Shown here piece after piece: positions 1 to 8,844 of a stretch of 64,000 nucleotides of DNA. This DNA comes from an uncultured Eubacteriales bacterium. Its GTDB lineage: Bacteria; Bacillota; Clostridia; Oscillospirales; CAG-272. The position numbers and the translations under genes were made by a program. Under the pieces are notes generated by a model. That model worked only from the letters and a program-made list of their open reading frames with translations. It did not search any database and had not been told where the DNA came from. The stretch is from positions 48,111 to 112,110 of the forward strand of contig CAKSPO010000001.1 in NCBI GenBank assembly GCA_934481515.1, in the 5' to 3' direction. Each line of letters opens with the position of its first letter. The first letter of the stretch is position 1.

Positions 1-1335
1 GCAAACGTTTCCGAACTCTTTACCCGCTTCGGCTCAAATATCTGGTACGAAAAGAGTGCCGGGGAGCTGTTGCCGGAGGGATTTACCTGCCCGCACTGCG
101 GAGGAACTCATTTCACCACCGAAACAGACACGCTTGACGGCTGGTTTGATTCCGGTTCTTCGCATTTTGTTGTTCTGGAGGATCGCCCGGAGCATCGTTG
201 GCCGGCAGATATGTATCTGGAGGGAGCAGATCAGTACCGCGGTTGGTTCCAGTCCTCTCTTCTGACGGCAGTCGGCGCGCGGGGTGAGGCACAGGCTCCC
301 TACAAAACGGTACTGACGCACGGTTGGGTCGTGGACGGGGAAGGGAAGGCAATGCACAAGTCGCTGGGCAATGTCATTATCCCGACCGAGATGATCCAGA
401 AATACGGAGCAGATCTCGTCCGTCTTTGGGTTGCATCCTCTGATTACCGGGTGGATGTGCGCGTATCCGATCCGATTTTCAAACAGCTTTCGGACACATA
501 CCGCAAGATCCGGAATACGGTTCGGATTCTGATTGCCAACCTTGGCGATTTTCATCCCGATCATGATGCGCTTCCGTTTGAAACCCTGCCGGAAATCGAC
601 CGCTGGATGATTTCTTCTATGAACGACCTGACCCGCACGGTCAGAACTGCGTACGATACGTTTGAGTTCCATGTAGCATACCATGCCATTTGCAACTTCT
701 GCACCACTGAGCTTTCCAAGCTTTACGTAGACATTACCAAGGATCGCGTGTATACCGGGAAAGCGGACGGGGAACCGAGACGCGCGGCACAGACCACAAT
801 GTACTTTGTTCTTTCCGGGCTCATCCGCCTGTTGGCACCCATGATCAGCTTTACTGCAGAGGAAATGTGGCAGGCAATTCCGCATTGTGCAGCAGATCAC
901 TGCGAGAGCGTTTTCCTCAACGACATGCCCGCTTATGATCCGGCGCTCTGCTTTGCGGACGTGACGGAGAAGTGGAACCGCCTGTTCGGAATGCGCGACG
1001 ATGTGATGAAGGCGCTGGAGCTTGCCCGCACCGAAAAACTGGTCGGAAAGTCGCTGGAGGCAAAGATTACGCTGTATACCAAGGATCAGGAGATGCTGGA
1101 GCTGTTGCGCGGATTCGGAAAAGAACTCAACGCAGTGTTCATCGTTTCCGGTGTTGCCGTCAGGGAGGAGACTGCCCCCGCGGAAGCCCATACCGAGGGA
1201 CTTTCCGGAGTCGGCGTACTTGTGGAAATGGCGGACGGATGCAAATGCGACCGTTGCTGGAGCTATTCTACCGAAGGAGAACACACGTCTGACGGCGGAT
1301 TTTTGTGCGCACGATGCCGTGAGATTCTGAAATAA
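1..1335 (+). CDS. ileS: isoleucyl-tRNA synthetase, C-terminal part (5' end outside window)
   Basis: Charges tRNA-Ile with isoleucine in the cytoplasm (class I synthetase). The frame is open from base 1, so the N-terminal Rossmann half with HIGH and most of the editing domain lie outside; 444 residues are visible. Visible parts are WFDSGSSH (about residue 48), the KMSKS loop as KAMHKSLGN (about residues 116-124, His in place of the first Ser), a helical anticodon-binding domain, and a C-terminal zinc finger with two cysteine pairs (CDRCW and CARC). Followed 79 bases later by lspA, an order common in Firmicutes. The zinc finger and loop context separate it from ValRS and LeuRS. The call is secure; only the start is missing. 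Confidence 0.97.
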   Translation, partial: ANVSELFTRFGSNIWYEKSAGELLPEGFTCPHCGGTHFTTETDTLDGWFDSGSSHFVVLEDRPEHRWPADMYLEGADQYRGWFQSSLLTAVGARGEAQAPYKTVLTHGWVVDGEGKAMHKSLGNVIIPTEMIQKYGADLVRLWVASSDYRVDVRVSDPIFKQLSDTYRKIRNTVRILIANLGDFHPDHDALPFETLPEIDRWMISSMNDLTRTVRTAYDTFEFHVAYHAICNFCTTELSKLYVDITKDRVYTGKADGEPRRAAQTTMYFVLSGLIRLLAPMISFTAEEMWQAIPHCAADHCESVFLNDMPAYDPALCFADVTEKWNRLFGMRDDVMKALELARTEKLVGKSLEAKITLYTKDQEMLELLRGFGKELNAVFIVSGVAVREETAPAEAHTEGLSGVGVLVEMADGCKCDRCWSYSTEGEHTSDGGFLCARCREILK

Positions 1336-1414
1336 AAGAACGGAACATACGGGAGGATCCGAACAAAAAAGTCGCGGATGCTCCCGTTTCCGGACAGATT
1401 GCAAGGAGCCGCTT

Positions 1415-2026
1415 ATGATTTTGTTGTTTGCCGTGATCGTCGGCGTCATCGCGTTGGATCAGCTGACCAAATGGCTTGCCGTCATTTTTTTGCAGGGAGA
1501 ACCGTCTTTTCCGATCTGGAAAAACGTTCTGCACCTGACCTATGTGCAGAATGAGGGGGCGGCATTCGGAATGCTGAAGGATCACCGCTGGGTGTTCATG
1601 CTTTTTTCCACGGTTGCCATTGCCGGACTTTTGTTTTATCTGATTCGTTTCCGCCCCAAGTCCCGCCTTGCTTCCATCGGAATTGCCATGATTATCGGCG
1701 GCGGGATCGGAAACATGATCGACCGGGTACTTTTGGGCTATGTTGTTGATTTTATCGACTTTACTCTGATTCACTTTGCCGTGTTTAATGTGGCGGATTC
1801 CTTTGTCTGCATTGGTGCAGGGCTTCTGATCCTCTATCTTCTTCTGGATCTGATCCGGGAGGTAAAGAATGGAAAGGTACCGTCGCCGGCTTCGGAGGCA
1901 GGTCGGGAATCGTCTGAACCGTACGGAGCGTCCGGAAAAAATCCGGAAGCGGAGCAGCCTGTTGACGGCGCTCCGAAGGAGGAAACGCCGGTGCAGGAAG
2001 AGAAGAAAACGGATGACGGAAAGTAA
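1415..2026 (+). CDS. lspA: lipoprotein signal peptidase (signal peptidase II)
   Basis: Membrane aspartyl protease that cleaves prolipoproteins after lipid attachment. It has four predicted membrane helices. Motifs are DQLTKW (15-20), NEGAAFG (46-52), the GNMIDR...VVDF block with catalytic Asp112, and FNVAD with catalytic Asp128. The family is usually about 150-170 residues; this one is 203 because of a hydrophilic, Glu/Pro-rich cytoplasmic tail after residue 150. The start ATG has AAGGAG 10 bases upstream. The stop overlaps the next gene by 14 bases, so the two are probably translationally coupled. The tail looks like low-complexity extension with no recognised domain. Confidence 0.96.
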   Translation: MILLFAVIVGVIALDQLTKWLAVIFLQGEPSFPIWKNVLHLTYVQNEGAAFGMLKDHRWVFMLFSTVAIAGLLFYLIRFRPKSRLASIGIAMIIGGGIGNMIDRVLLGYVVDFIDFTLIHFAVFNVADSFVCIGAGLLILYLLLDLIREVKNGKVPSPASEAGRESSEPYGASGKNPEAEQPVDGAPKEETPVQEEKKTDDGK

Positions 2027-2990
2027 AGGAACCGCACCGCAGGTGCTTTTTGCCAAGGAAGAAGATGCGGGACGGCGACTGGATCAATATGCGGCGGAAA
2101 CGGGAGGGCTGACACGCTCTGCCGCGGTTCGCCTGATTGAGGAGGGCGCAATTACCTGCAACGGAGCAAATGTACCTAAAAAATATCTGCTGTCTGCCGG
2201 AGATCGTGTGGAAATCCGTCTGCCGGAGCTTCTGGAAGCGGAAGCGCGACCGCAGGAAATTCCGCTTGACGTGGTGTATGAGGATCGCGATCTGATTGTT
2301 ATCAATAAGCCCTGCGGCATGGTGGTACATCCGGCACCCGGAAATCCGGACGGGACGCTGGTCAATGCGCTTCTGTTCCACTGTGGTACCTCTCTTTCCG
2401 GAATCGGAGGTGTTCTCCGACCGGGAATTGTTCACCGGATTGATAAAAACACCAGCGGACTGTTGGTTGTTGCCAAGAACGACGAAACGCACATTGCTTT
2501 GGCAGAACAGCTCAAAGGACACCGCATCCGGCGAATCTATACCGCCGTGGCGATCGGGAATTTTCGCGAGGACGCGGGCACGGTCAATGCTTCTATCGGC
2601 AGACATCCGACCGACCGGAAACGGATGGCAGTCCTGCGCCCGACGGATCCGGGTGCGCGGGAAGCTACGACGCACTGGAAGGTGCTTGCCCGCGGAAATG
2701 CTGACGGGAATGCCTTCTCCCTGTTGCGCTGTGAGCTGGAGACGGGTCGAACCCATCAGATCAGGGTGCATCTCTCCTCGGTCGGGCATCCGCTCCTCGG
2801 CGATGATGTCTACGGCGGAAACCATACCGCATTTGAAGCACATCACAGAGGGCTGATTCAGGGACAGTGTCTGCATGCAGGGGAATTGCGCTTTGTTCAT
2901 CCGCGTACGGGTGAGGAACTGCATCTGACCGCCCAGCCGCCGGAAGAACTGAAAACCGTGATCCGGATTCTTTTCGGAACTTCCGTATAA
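2013..2990 (+). CDS. RluA-family 23S rRNA pseudouridine synthase (YlyB/RluD-like)
   Basis: Converts specific uridines in rRNA to pseudouridine. The 325-residue protein has an N-terminal S4 RNA-binding domain (about 18-75) and an RluA catalytic domain. The signature HRIDKNTSGLLV carries catalytic Asp144, and GRTHQIRVH lies near the end. The ATG at 2013 is chosen because it gives the standard S4 start and sits in the lspA stop region; longer in-frame starts would run deep inside lspA. In Bacillus the lsp-ylyB pair is also adjacent. A hairpin terminator follows at 3066. The exact target uridines cannot be read from sequence. Confidence 0.93.
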   Translation: MTESKGTAPQVLFAKEEDAGRRLDQYAAETGGLTRSAAVRLIEEGAITCNGANVPKKYLLSAGDRVEIRLPELLEAEARPQEIPLDVVYEDRDLIVINKPCGMVVHPAPGNPDGTLVNALLFHCGTSLSGIGGVLRPGIVHRIDKNTSGLLVVAKNDETHIALAEQLKGHRIRRIYTAVAIGNFREDAGTVNASIGRHPTDRKRMAVLRPTDPGAREATTHWKVLARGNADGNAFSLLRCELETGRTHQIRVHLSSVGHPLLGDDVYGGNHTAFEAHHRGLIQGQCLHAGELRFVHPRTGEELHLTAQPPEELKTVIRILFGTSV

Positions 2991-3065
2991 ATGGTGGCAA
3001 CCGCCTGTTCGAGAGAAAACGGTCTGTGGGATACAGTATCTGCGTAAAAACGGGGGTTGCATTCT

Positions 3066-3103
3066 GCACCGACGAAGAAACCCGACTTCGTCGGTGCTTT
3101 TTC
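3066..3103 (+). terminator. Rho-independent terminator after the ileS-lspA-rluA run
   Basis: Perfect 12-bp stem (GCACCGACGAAG with its complement) and an 8-base loop, followed directly by a T-rich run. It lies 75 bases after the pseudouridine synthase stop. Confidence 0.9.
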
Positions 3104-3504
3104 TTTGTTTTCCGTCCAGACGGATTTTTTATCGGAGAAAAGTTCCGCCGGAAAAGATTACGGAAAAGGCGATAAAGATTCTTAAAAAGAAGCGTCCGGC
3201 TTTTGCATACACCATCAACCGCACCTCGCTCCTGTTGCTTTAGAACTGTCTGCCACCCCGCCTTCGGCTTCGTATCATCTGCAGCGTCCTGAAATAAGAC
3301 AATCCAGAATCCGGAACCGACTTGTTATATTCGGTTCCGGATTTTCACGGGCAGAGAAAAAGACTTTTCGCCAAACGGTAATTGCTTTCCGGAAACTGTG
3401 ACAGACCCGGATACATAAAAGCCCGCCCCTGATATTACACAACTCCGCAAAAAACGGAATTCTGCACCTTCGGGGTGGGCTTTTGAAATCATAGAAGAGA
3501 ATTT
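3104..3504. other. intergenic stretch, no gene recognised
   Basis: About 400 bases between convergent genes. It contains a perfect 13-bp hairpin at 3308-3343 (AATCCGGAACCGA and complement) and a long-armed hairpin at 3417-3484. On the minus strand a frame stays open through 3160-3300 but has no start codon with a ribosome site and no family I recognise. No tRNA or known riboswitch is seen. It could be an intergenic repeat or small RNA. Confidence 0.5.
3417..3484 (-). terminator. terminator of the cytidylate-kinase-like gene
   Basis: Arms AAAAGCCCGCCCC (3417-3429) and its near-perfect complement (3472-3484) end in a T-run on the minus strand, about 20 bases after the stop of the minus-strand gene. 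The long loop contains a small inner hairpin. Confidence 0.7.
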
Positions 3505-4134
3505 TTATGCTTTGCGGTCACGGAGTGTCATTGCCAACGCTTCCGCACATTCCTTGACCGAAATTGCGGAGGTGTTGATACACACATCATAGTTGGAACG
3601 CTCTCCCCATTTCTGACCTGTGTAGTAACTATAATATTTTGCACGGTTTTTGTCCACGGAAAGAATCTTTTTTTGTAATTGCTTGTCGCTCAGATTGTCA
3701 TGTTCATCATGCTCTTCGCCTTTTTCGCGGCAACGCTTCAGCTTAAAATTCATATCCGCATATACAAAAATACGCATCGGGTGCAGGTCTCTCAGAATAT
3801 AATCCGCACAGCGACCGACAATAATGCAGTCGGATTTGTCTGCCATTTCCCGCAGGACATTGGCTTTTTCTGCATATACCTTGGTGTACTGGTGGAGCAT
3901 ATAATCGTTCCCGATCGAGCCGTGCAGAGTACGGCTGACCGTAATCGGATAAAAGACGCCGCTCTTCTGCTCGACAATCTGTTTGACATAACCTTCTGCC
4001 AGCTGTGTTCTTTTGGCAATTTCCGTAATGATCTCTTTATCGTAATACGCAAATCCGAGCAGATCGGACAGCCGCTTTCCAAGCTCCCGTCCACCGCTTC
4101 CGAATTCCCGCCCGATTGTGATGATCTGATTCAT
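3505..4134 (-). CDS. cytidylate kinase-like family protein
   Basis: P-loop nucleotide kinase-like protein of 209 residues. The N-terminus has ITIGREFGSGGRELG, the cytidylate-kinase-like P-loop, followed by YYDKEII and an R-C-A-D-Y-I-L segment typical of the cytidylate-kinase-like (PF13189) family found in many Clostridia beside, not in place of, true Cmk. Start ATG at 4134 is chosen because AAAGGAGGC lies just upstream; a start 11 codons earlier has no such site. It has its own promoter at 4191-4219 and terminator at 3417-3484, so it is monocistronic. The real substrate is unknown. Confidence 0.85.
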   Translation of the reverse strand: MNQIITIGREFGSGGRELGKRLSDLLGFAYYDKEIITEIAKRTQLAEGYVKQIVEQKSGVFYPITVSRTLHGSIGNDYMLHQYTKVYAEKANVLREMADKSDCIIVGRCADYILRDLHPMRIFVYADMNFKLKRCREKGEEHDEHDNLSDKQLQKKILSVDKNRAKYYSYYTGQKWGERSNYDVCINTSAISVKECAEALAMTLRDRKA

Positions 4135-4190
4135 AGAAATGCCTCCTTTGGTTTGTGCACCATCCACAGAAAAAATGATTTCTATTTTGT

Positions 4191-4219
4191 AGTATACAAC
4201 ATTTTCACGGTTTTGTCAA
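4191..4219 (-). promoter_or_regulatory. sigma-A promoter for the cytidylate-kinase-like gene
   Basis: Minus strand TTGACA (4214-4219), 17-bp spacer, TATACT (4191-4196), 57 bases upstream of the start codon. Confidence 0.85.
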
Positions 4220-4300
4220 GTGCTGAAAGGATTTTTTTGCGCAGGGAAGGCTTTTCAATGGAATGCCAAAAGTTGCGCTTTACGGAAAAACAAAAAATCC

Positions 4301-4329
4301 TTGATTTTGCGGAAACATTCTGGTAGAAT
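4301..4329 (+). promoter_or_regulatory. sigma-A promoter for the DUF1294 gene
   Basis: TTGATT (4301-4306), 17-bp spacer ending in TGG (extended -10), TAGAAT (4324-4329); the gene starts 63 bases downstream. Confidence 0.7.
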
Positions 4330-4392
4330 AAATGCAGTTCTGATGAAGCGGAGTGCATCTTTTGCGTTGATCGCATACAAGGGGGAGAGAAA

Positions 4393-4665
4393 ATGTTCCG
4401 GTGGCTGTTGTTGTTTTATGCGGGAATGGGTCTGGTTGCCCTGACCGCGTACGGAGGAGACAAACGCAGGGCAAAGACCCGGCATTGGCGAACGCCGGAG
4501 GCGACGCTCCTTTGGATCGGATTTTTCGGTGGCTCGATCGGTGCGCTTTCCGGAATGCTACTGTTCCGTCATAAAACAAAACACTGGTATTTTTGGGTAG
4601 TCAATCTGCTTGGATTGCTTTGGCAAACGGGGCTTGCGGTGTATCTTTTCCGGAGTGGTTTTTGA
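4393..4665 (+). CDS. DUF1294 family small membrane protein
   Basis: 90-residue protein with about three hydrophobic segments. It carries the family pattern: DKRRAK near residue 23, WRTPE, GGSIGA, and FRHKTKHWYF in the second half. The family is widespread in bacteria and has no established function. Start ATG follows a GGGGGAG ribosome site. It is flanked by separate promoters (4301-4329 upstream, 4724-4752 downstream), so it is probably transcribed alone. Confidence 0.85.
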   Translation: MFRWLLLFYAGMGLVALTAYGGDKRRAKTRHWRTPEATLLWIGFFGGSIGALSGMLLFRHKTKHWYFWVVNLLGLLWQTGLAVYLFRSGF

Positions 4666-4723
4666 ACAGCAAAGCATATTTTTCCTATCGGACAAGTCCG
4701 CCGCAGAAAATAAACCGGAAGTG

Positions 4724-4752
4724 TTTACAAAAGTACAAAAGTATGCTATAAT
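4724..4752 (+). promoter_or_regulatory. extended -10 sigma-A promoter for the yybS-gdpP region
   Basis: TTTACA (4724-4729), 17-bp spacer ending TGC, TATAAT (4747-4752); start codon of the membrane gene 61 bases downstream. Confidence 0.88.
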
Positions 4753-4813
4753 AGTAAAGTAGGAATTTTTTTGACGGAATCCGCGCATAGGCGGTCAGAG
4801 TCTGGGAGAAGGC

Positions 4814-6061
4814 ATGGAACAATCGGCAGAAAGAGAAAAGAAAGATCCTTCGCGGCTGTATAAGACGCTTTCTCCACGCCCGGAACCGTTGAGGATATGG
4901 ATTTCTGCTTTGTTTGCGCTTTTTGCATACTTGGTTCCGGTGTTTCCGGATAATACCGCAATTGCGGTTGCTTTTCTGGCAGCGGTTGTTCTTTATACCG
5001 CCTTTATGACACGTGTAGCCGTTGCAATTGTGTCGGTCTGTGCCGGAATTCTGATCCTGTTTCTTTTCTTTGGAGTTACTCCTGCGGCGTTGATATGTGC
5101 GGCTGTCGCAGGAAGCGCCGCCATGGTATGGGAACTGATATCGATGAGAGTGCCGGCAGCATATGGAATGCTTGCAATCCCGCTTTCGGCAGTTTTGCTT
5201 GTCTTGCTGCTTCCGGGAAATATTTCCGTTCTGCCGATTCTTCTGATGCTTCCGGTGCTTGTGCTTTTATCTGTTGCAATGTTCTGCATGCTTCCGCGCA
5301 CTACGGCGGCCTGCCTCACGGCGGGCGGATATCTTGCGGCAGGATTGATCTCTCTGGTGGTTTTCCTTTGGAACAACGGCGAGGTCAGTTTCGCGGCACT
5401 CGGCAATCTGCTGGAACGCCTGCAGGAGGAGCTGTTGCAAACGGCATTGCTTCTGCGCGACCGTCTGATTACGCTTTGGGAAGAAACCGCCGCGAAGGAG
5501 AACGGTGACGCATTCCGGAACGCGGCGGAGACTTTGAAGAGCGTGCTGAACGTGACCGTTTTACGCGAGGTAATATCCTCCGCTTTCCGCGTTTTCCCGG
5601 GAGCGGTTCTCGGATTGTGCGCCGTGCTTGGCTATCTGACGCATACCTATTTGTTACTCTGTTGCAATGGTTGCGGTTGGAGAGACAGACTTCCGGAACA
5701 GATGAGAATATTCCGGATGAGCGGCACTTCGGCTCTGCTTTACGGAGTTGCTTTGACCGTTACCTTTTTTGTAACCCCGCAGGGACTTTTTGGAGCACTT
5801 TGCTGGAATCTGTCTCTGATGTTGCTTCCGGGATTTTTTCGGCTGGGACTTGGAATACTTTCCGGCTTTCTTCGGGCTACACGCGGAGAAGGAAATTTTC
5901 TTTTGCTGTGCGGATTGCTGTGTCTGTTCTGCTGTCTCGGGACGGAGGCCTTCCGGTTGATTTCTTTGATCGGTACTTTCGGTGTGCTGTCCGGTATTCT
6001 CCGCAGGAAGAGAAATGCCGACTCTGACGATTCCGATGATGAATCTGCTCCACACCGTTGA
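4814..6061 (+). CDS. YybS-like DUF2232 polytopic membrane protein
   Basis: 415-residue integral membrane protein with about eight to nine hydrophobic helices, a charged N-terminus (first 30 residues) and a charged acidic C-terminal tail. A loop around residues 195-255 lies between the two helical halves. Sequence conservation is low, so the call rests largely on position: directly upstream of gdpP-rplI-dnaB, exactly as yybS in Bacillus. The DUF2232 family has a predicted transport-like fold and no proven substrate. Start ATG has GGGAGAAGG upstream. The 138 bases after its stop hold nothing recognisable before gdpP. Confidence 0.75.
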   Translation: MEQSAEREKKDPSRLYKTLSPRPEPLRIWISALFALFAYLVPVFPDNTAIAVAFLAAVVLYTAFMTRVAVAIVSVCAGILILFLFFGVTPAALICAAVAGSAAMVWELISMRVPAAYGMLAIPLSAVLLVLLLPGNISVLPILLMLPVLVLLSVAMFCMLPRTTAACLTAGGYLAAGLISLVVFLWNNGEVSFAALGNLLERLQEELLQTALLLRDRLITLWEETAAKENGDAFRNAAETLKSVLNVTVLREVISSAFRVFPGAVLGLCAVLGYLTHTYLLLCCNGCGWRDRLPEQMRIFRMSGTSALLYGVALTVTFFVTPQGLFGALCWNLSLMLLPGFFRLGLGILSGFLRATRGEGNFLLLCGLLCLFCCLGTEAFRLISLIGTFGVLSGILRRKRNADSDDSDDESAPHR

Positions 6062-6199
6062 AGGCACACGGCGAAGAATAGAGTACTGTGTCGGCTACGT
6101 CATAACTCCATTGTTTTTAACCGGCCGCGGATTTCTTTTTTCGTTCCGGGCTATCCGCGCTCTGCCGCCGGTCTCCGATTTTTATAAGGAGGGAAGAGT

Positions 6200-8314
6200 A
6201 TGCAAAAAAAGAAAGGTGTGCGTTCTCCTTTTCGGACGGATCTGCGCTCACCGCTGATTATCAGTGCAGTCATTGGTGCATTGATGCTTTTGACCGTATT
6301 AATCGCAATGTATCTGGTGCAGGATACCGAAGAGGCACGGTATTACGGGATCGCGGCGACGGCGGTTTATCTGCTGAGCGTTGGGTTCCTTCTGACTGCG
6401 TATCTGCGCCGATATGGCAAGATTCTGATTGCCAACGACTCTGCGGCGCTGATGACAACAGAGGTCAGCGATATGTTCCGATATATTGTGGATATTCCGT
6501 ATGCCATTGTCAGTGAGGACGGAATGGTCAAGGTGGTCAGCGGAGCGTTGCAGGATTTGCTGCAGTTCCGGACACCGGTGTGCAATGTGCCGCTATCCGG
6601 CTTTTGCACGGTACCGATGAAGGAGATCATCAGTTATGCCCGCAACGGTGGGCAGGTTCCGAATATTACCGTAAATGAGGACGGCGTCCCGACGGATCAT
6701 ACCAAGCCGATGAATACCGAGATCGACGGGAGAGTTTATAACCTCCGTTGCTTTATCATGCGCTCCCGCCGGAAGGATTATTATTTTGTAATTTTTGACG
6801 ATATTACGGAGATTGAGGATCTGCGCCGTCAGAGATACGAGGAAGAACCGATCGTGGCGTATATTGTCATCGACAGCCTTCAGGAACTTGCACAGTATGT
6901 GCGGGTCAGTTATCGGACGGCAGTCAATGAGATCGAAGCAAAGCTGAAAGAATGGGTTGCGGGGTTCGGCGGAATGCTCCGGGAATACGAGCGTGAAAAG
7001 TATCTTTTGGTATTTACCCGTGCGGCGCTGGATCAAAACATCCGCAACAAATTTCCGATTCTGGATACTGTCCGATCCATTCGCCTCGGAGACAATACAT
7101 TTCCCGTAACGGTTTCTATCGGTGTCGGAGCCATTGAAGGAAGCTTTGAGGACAAGGAGCGTGCTGCGGGCGACGCCTTGGATATCGCACTGCAAAAGGG
7201 CGGCGATCAGGCAACCGTCAATGACGGAAAGTCCGTTACCGCTTACGGAGGCAGAGTCAATACCATGGCAGGCTCCACAACCATTACCTCCCGGATCAAT
7301 TCCCAGCATCTCTGCCGCCTGATCAAGGATGCCGGCAATGTGCTGATTATGGGACATCGGGCACCGGACTATGATTGCATCGGTTCGGCAGTGGGACTTG
7401 CGCGGCTTGCCATCTGTGCAAGAGACGGAGACGTGTCCAAAATCCGGGTTGTGGTAAACCGGGAGCATATGAACTTCCGGATCTGCTATGACCTTCTGCA
7501 GGGTTTGCCGGAATACCGTGCCATGTTTATCAGCGGAGAAACCGCGCTGGATGCGGTGCGACCGGATACGCTTCTGATTATGACCGATGTCAATAATGTT
7601 CTGAATACCGAAATGCCGAAGCTGCTCAAATGCGTCAGCCAGGTTGTCATTATCGACCATCACCGGCGTCAGGATCAGCTGTATGAATTCAAACCGCTGA
7701 TGACCTATATCCGCCCCGGTGTTTCTTCCGCAAGCGAGCTGGTCAGCGAAATGCTGGAGTACAGTCCGTATCGGGAATCCCTCCTGAAAGAAGAGGCGAA
7801 CCTGATGTTGGCAGGTGTCATGCTGGATACAAAGAACTTTACCAATGCCGTCGGAATTCAGACGTTTGCCGCGGTGGAGTACCTTTATGAGCGCGGTGCC
7901 CATGCGGGTGTAGTGCGGAGGTTCTTTACCGAGACCATGAACAATCTGTTCACCGCCTGCGACATCGACAGCCGAACCCGGACATACCGCGATAAGATTG
8001 CACTGACGTGGCTCAGCGTCGATCATCCGGCAACCGAGGAGGATAACATCGCCGTTGCAAAGGCGGCGGATAAGCTGATGACGATTGACGGAATCGAAGC
8101 GTCGTTCGCGCTTTTGCGTGCGGAGGATGTGGTAACGATTTCGGCTCGTTCTCAGGACAAAATCAACGTACAGATCATTATGCAGAAGCTGGGCGGCGGC
8201 GGTCACTATGATATGGCAGGCGCACGGCTGACGCATATTTCACTGGAAGCCGCCTGCAGAAAGCTGAAAGCGGCACTGGACGATTATATGGATCATGAGT
8301 ATCAGCCGGACTGA
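6200..8314 (+). CDS. gdpP: cyclic-di-AMP phosphodiesterase GdpP (YybT)
   Basis: Membrane enzyme that hydrolyses c-di-AMP to pApA, controlling potassium, osmolyte and cell-wall homeostasis. Layout of the 704 residues: two N-terminal membrane helices (about 18-70), a PAS-like domain, a degenerate GGDEF domain (about 220-330), then DHH/DHHA1. GHRAPDYDCIGSA (about residue 385) and IDHHRRQ (Asp486-His-His) give the metal-binding site; GGGGHYDMAG marks DHHA1. The usual family length is about 650-690. Ribosome site AAGGAGGG. Position between the yybS-like gene and rplI matches Bacillus. Confidence 0.95.
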   Translation: MQKKKGVRSPFRTDLRSPLIISAVIGALMLLTVLIAMYLVQDTEEARYYGIAATAVYLLSVGFLLTAYLRRYGKILIANDSAALMTTEVSDMFRYIVDIPYAIVSEDGMVKVVSGALQDLLQFRTPVCNVPLSGFCTVPMKEIISYARNGGQVPNITVNEDGVPTDHTKPMNTEIDGRVYNLRCFIMRSRRKDYYFVIFDDITEIEDLRRQRYEEEPIVAYIVIDSLQELAQYVRVSYRTAVNEIEAKLKEWVAGFGGMLREYEREKYLLVFTRAALDQNIRNKFPILDTVRSIRLGDNTFPVTVSIGVGAIEGSFEDKERAAGDALDIALQKGGDQATVNDGKSVTAYGGRVNTMAGSTTITSRINSQHLCRLIKDAGNVLIMGHRAPDYDCIGSAVGLARLAICARDGDVSKIRVVVNREHMNFRICYDLLQGLPEYRAMFISGETALDAVRPDTLLIMTDVNNVLNTEMPKLLKCVSQVVIIDHHRRQDQLYEFKPLMTYIRPGVSSASELVSEMLEYSPYRESLLKEEANLMLAGVMLDTKNFTNAVGIQTFAAVEYLYERGAHAGVVRRFFTETMNNLFTACDIDSRTRTYRDKIALTWLSVDHPATEEDNIAVAKAADKLMTIDGIEASFALLRAEDVVTISARSQDKINVQIIMQKLGGGGHYDMAGARLTHISLEAACRKLKAALDDYMDHEYQPD

Positions 8315-8392
8315 CGGCTGATGCTCGTGAGCCTTACAGCTGTTGAAAAAATGACAGCAGGATGAAAAAAACGAAAACGGAGAGAATACATC

Positions 8393-8839
8393 ATGAAAGT
8401 GATTTTACTTGCAGACGTAAAAGGTCAGGGAAAGAAGAACGACGTGATTGAGGTTTCCGACGGGTACGGACGGAACTTTCTGATTCCGCGGAAGCTTGCA
8501 AAGGCGGCGGATGCTCAGTCGCTCAATGACGTCAAGGTAAAGGAAGCGGCGAGAATCCACAAAATCGAGACCGAAAAAAAGGAAGCGATGGCGCTGACGG
8601 AGAAACTGAAGGAAATTCTGGTGAAGATTCCGGCAACCTCCGGCGGAGACGGCAGACTGTATGGCTCCGTTACGGCAAAGGACATTGCCGAGCGGCTGGA
8701 AGCGGATTTCGGAATTGTGCTGGATAAGCGGAAGCTTGTGATTGCCGATCCGATCAAGGCATACGGAAAGTATGAGCTGGATGTAAAGCTTTATCCGGAA
8801 GTAACGGCAAAGCTTTATGTACTGGTCTGTGAAAAATAA
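8393..8839 (+). CDS. rplI: 50S ribosomal protein L9
   Basis: 148-residue ribosomal protein, the usual length. The N-terminal domain has MKVILLADVKGQGKK and the GYGRNFLIPRKLA 23S rRNA-binding element, then a long linker helix (about 40-75) and a C-terminal domain with GRLYGSVT. It follows gdpP by 78 bases and is followed by dnaB after 5 bases, so the two are almost certainly cotranscribed. Confidence 0.98.
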   Translation: MKVILLADVKGQGKKNDVIEVSDGYGRNFLIPRKLAKAADAQSLNDVKVKEAARIHKIETEKKEAMALTEKLKEILVKIPATSGGDGRLYGSVTAKDIAERLEADFGIVLDKRKLVIADPIKAYGKYELDVKLYPEVTAKLYVLVCEK

Positions 8840-8844
8840 ACGGC

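Noticed and set aside
352..372. KMSKS-loop variant (MHKS) in IleRS as a sign of mupirocin-type divergence
   Set aside because: I believe His at this position occurs in related Clostridial enzymes; without a comparison it is not evidence of anything unusual.
34..1449. 471-codon minus-strand open frame opposite ileS
   Set aside because: Antisense to a conserved synthetase; no domain, no ribosome site.
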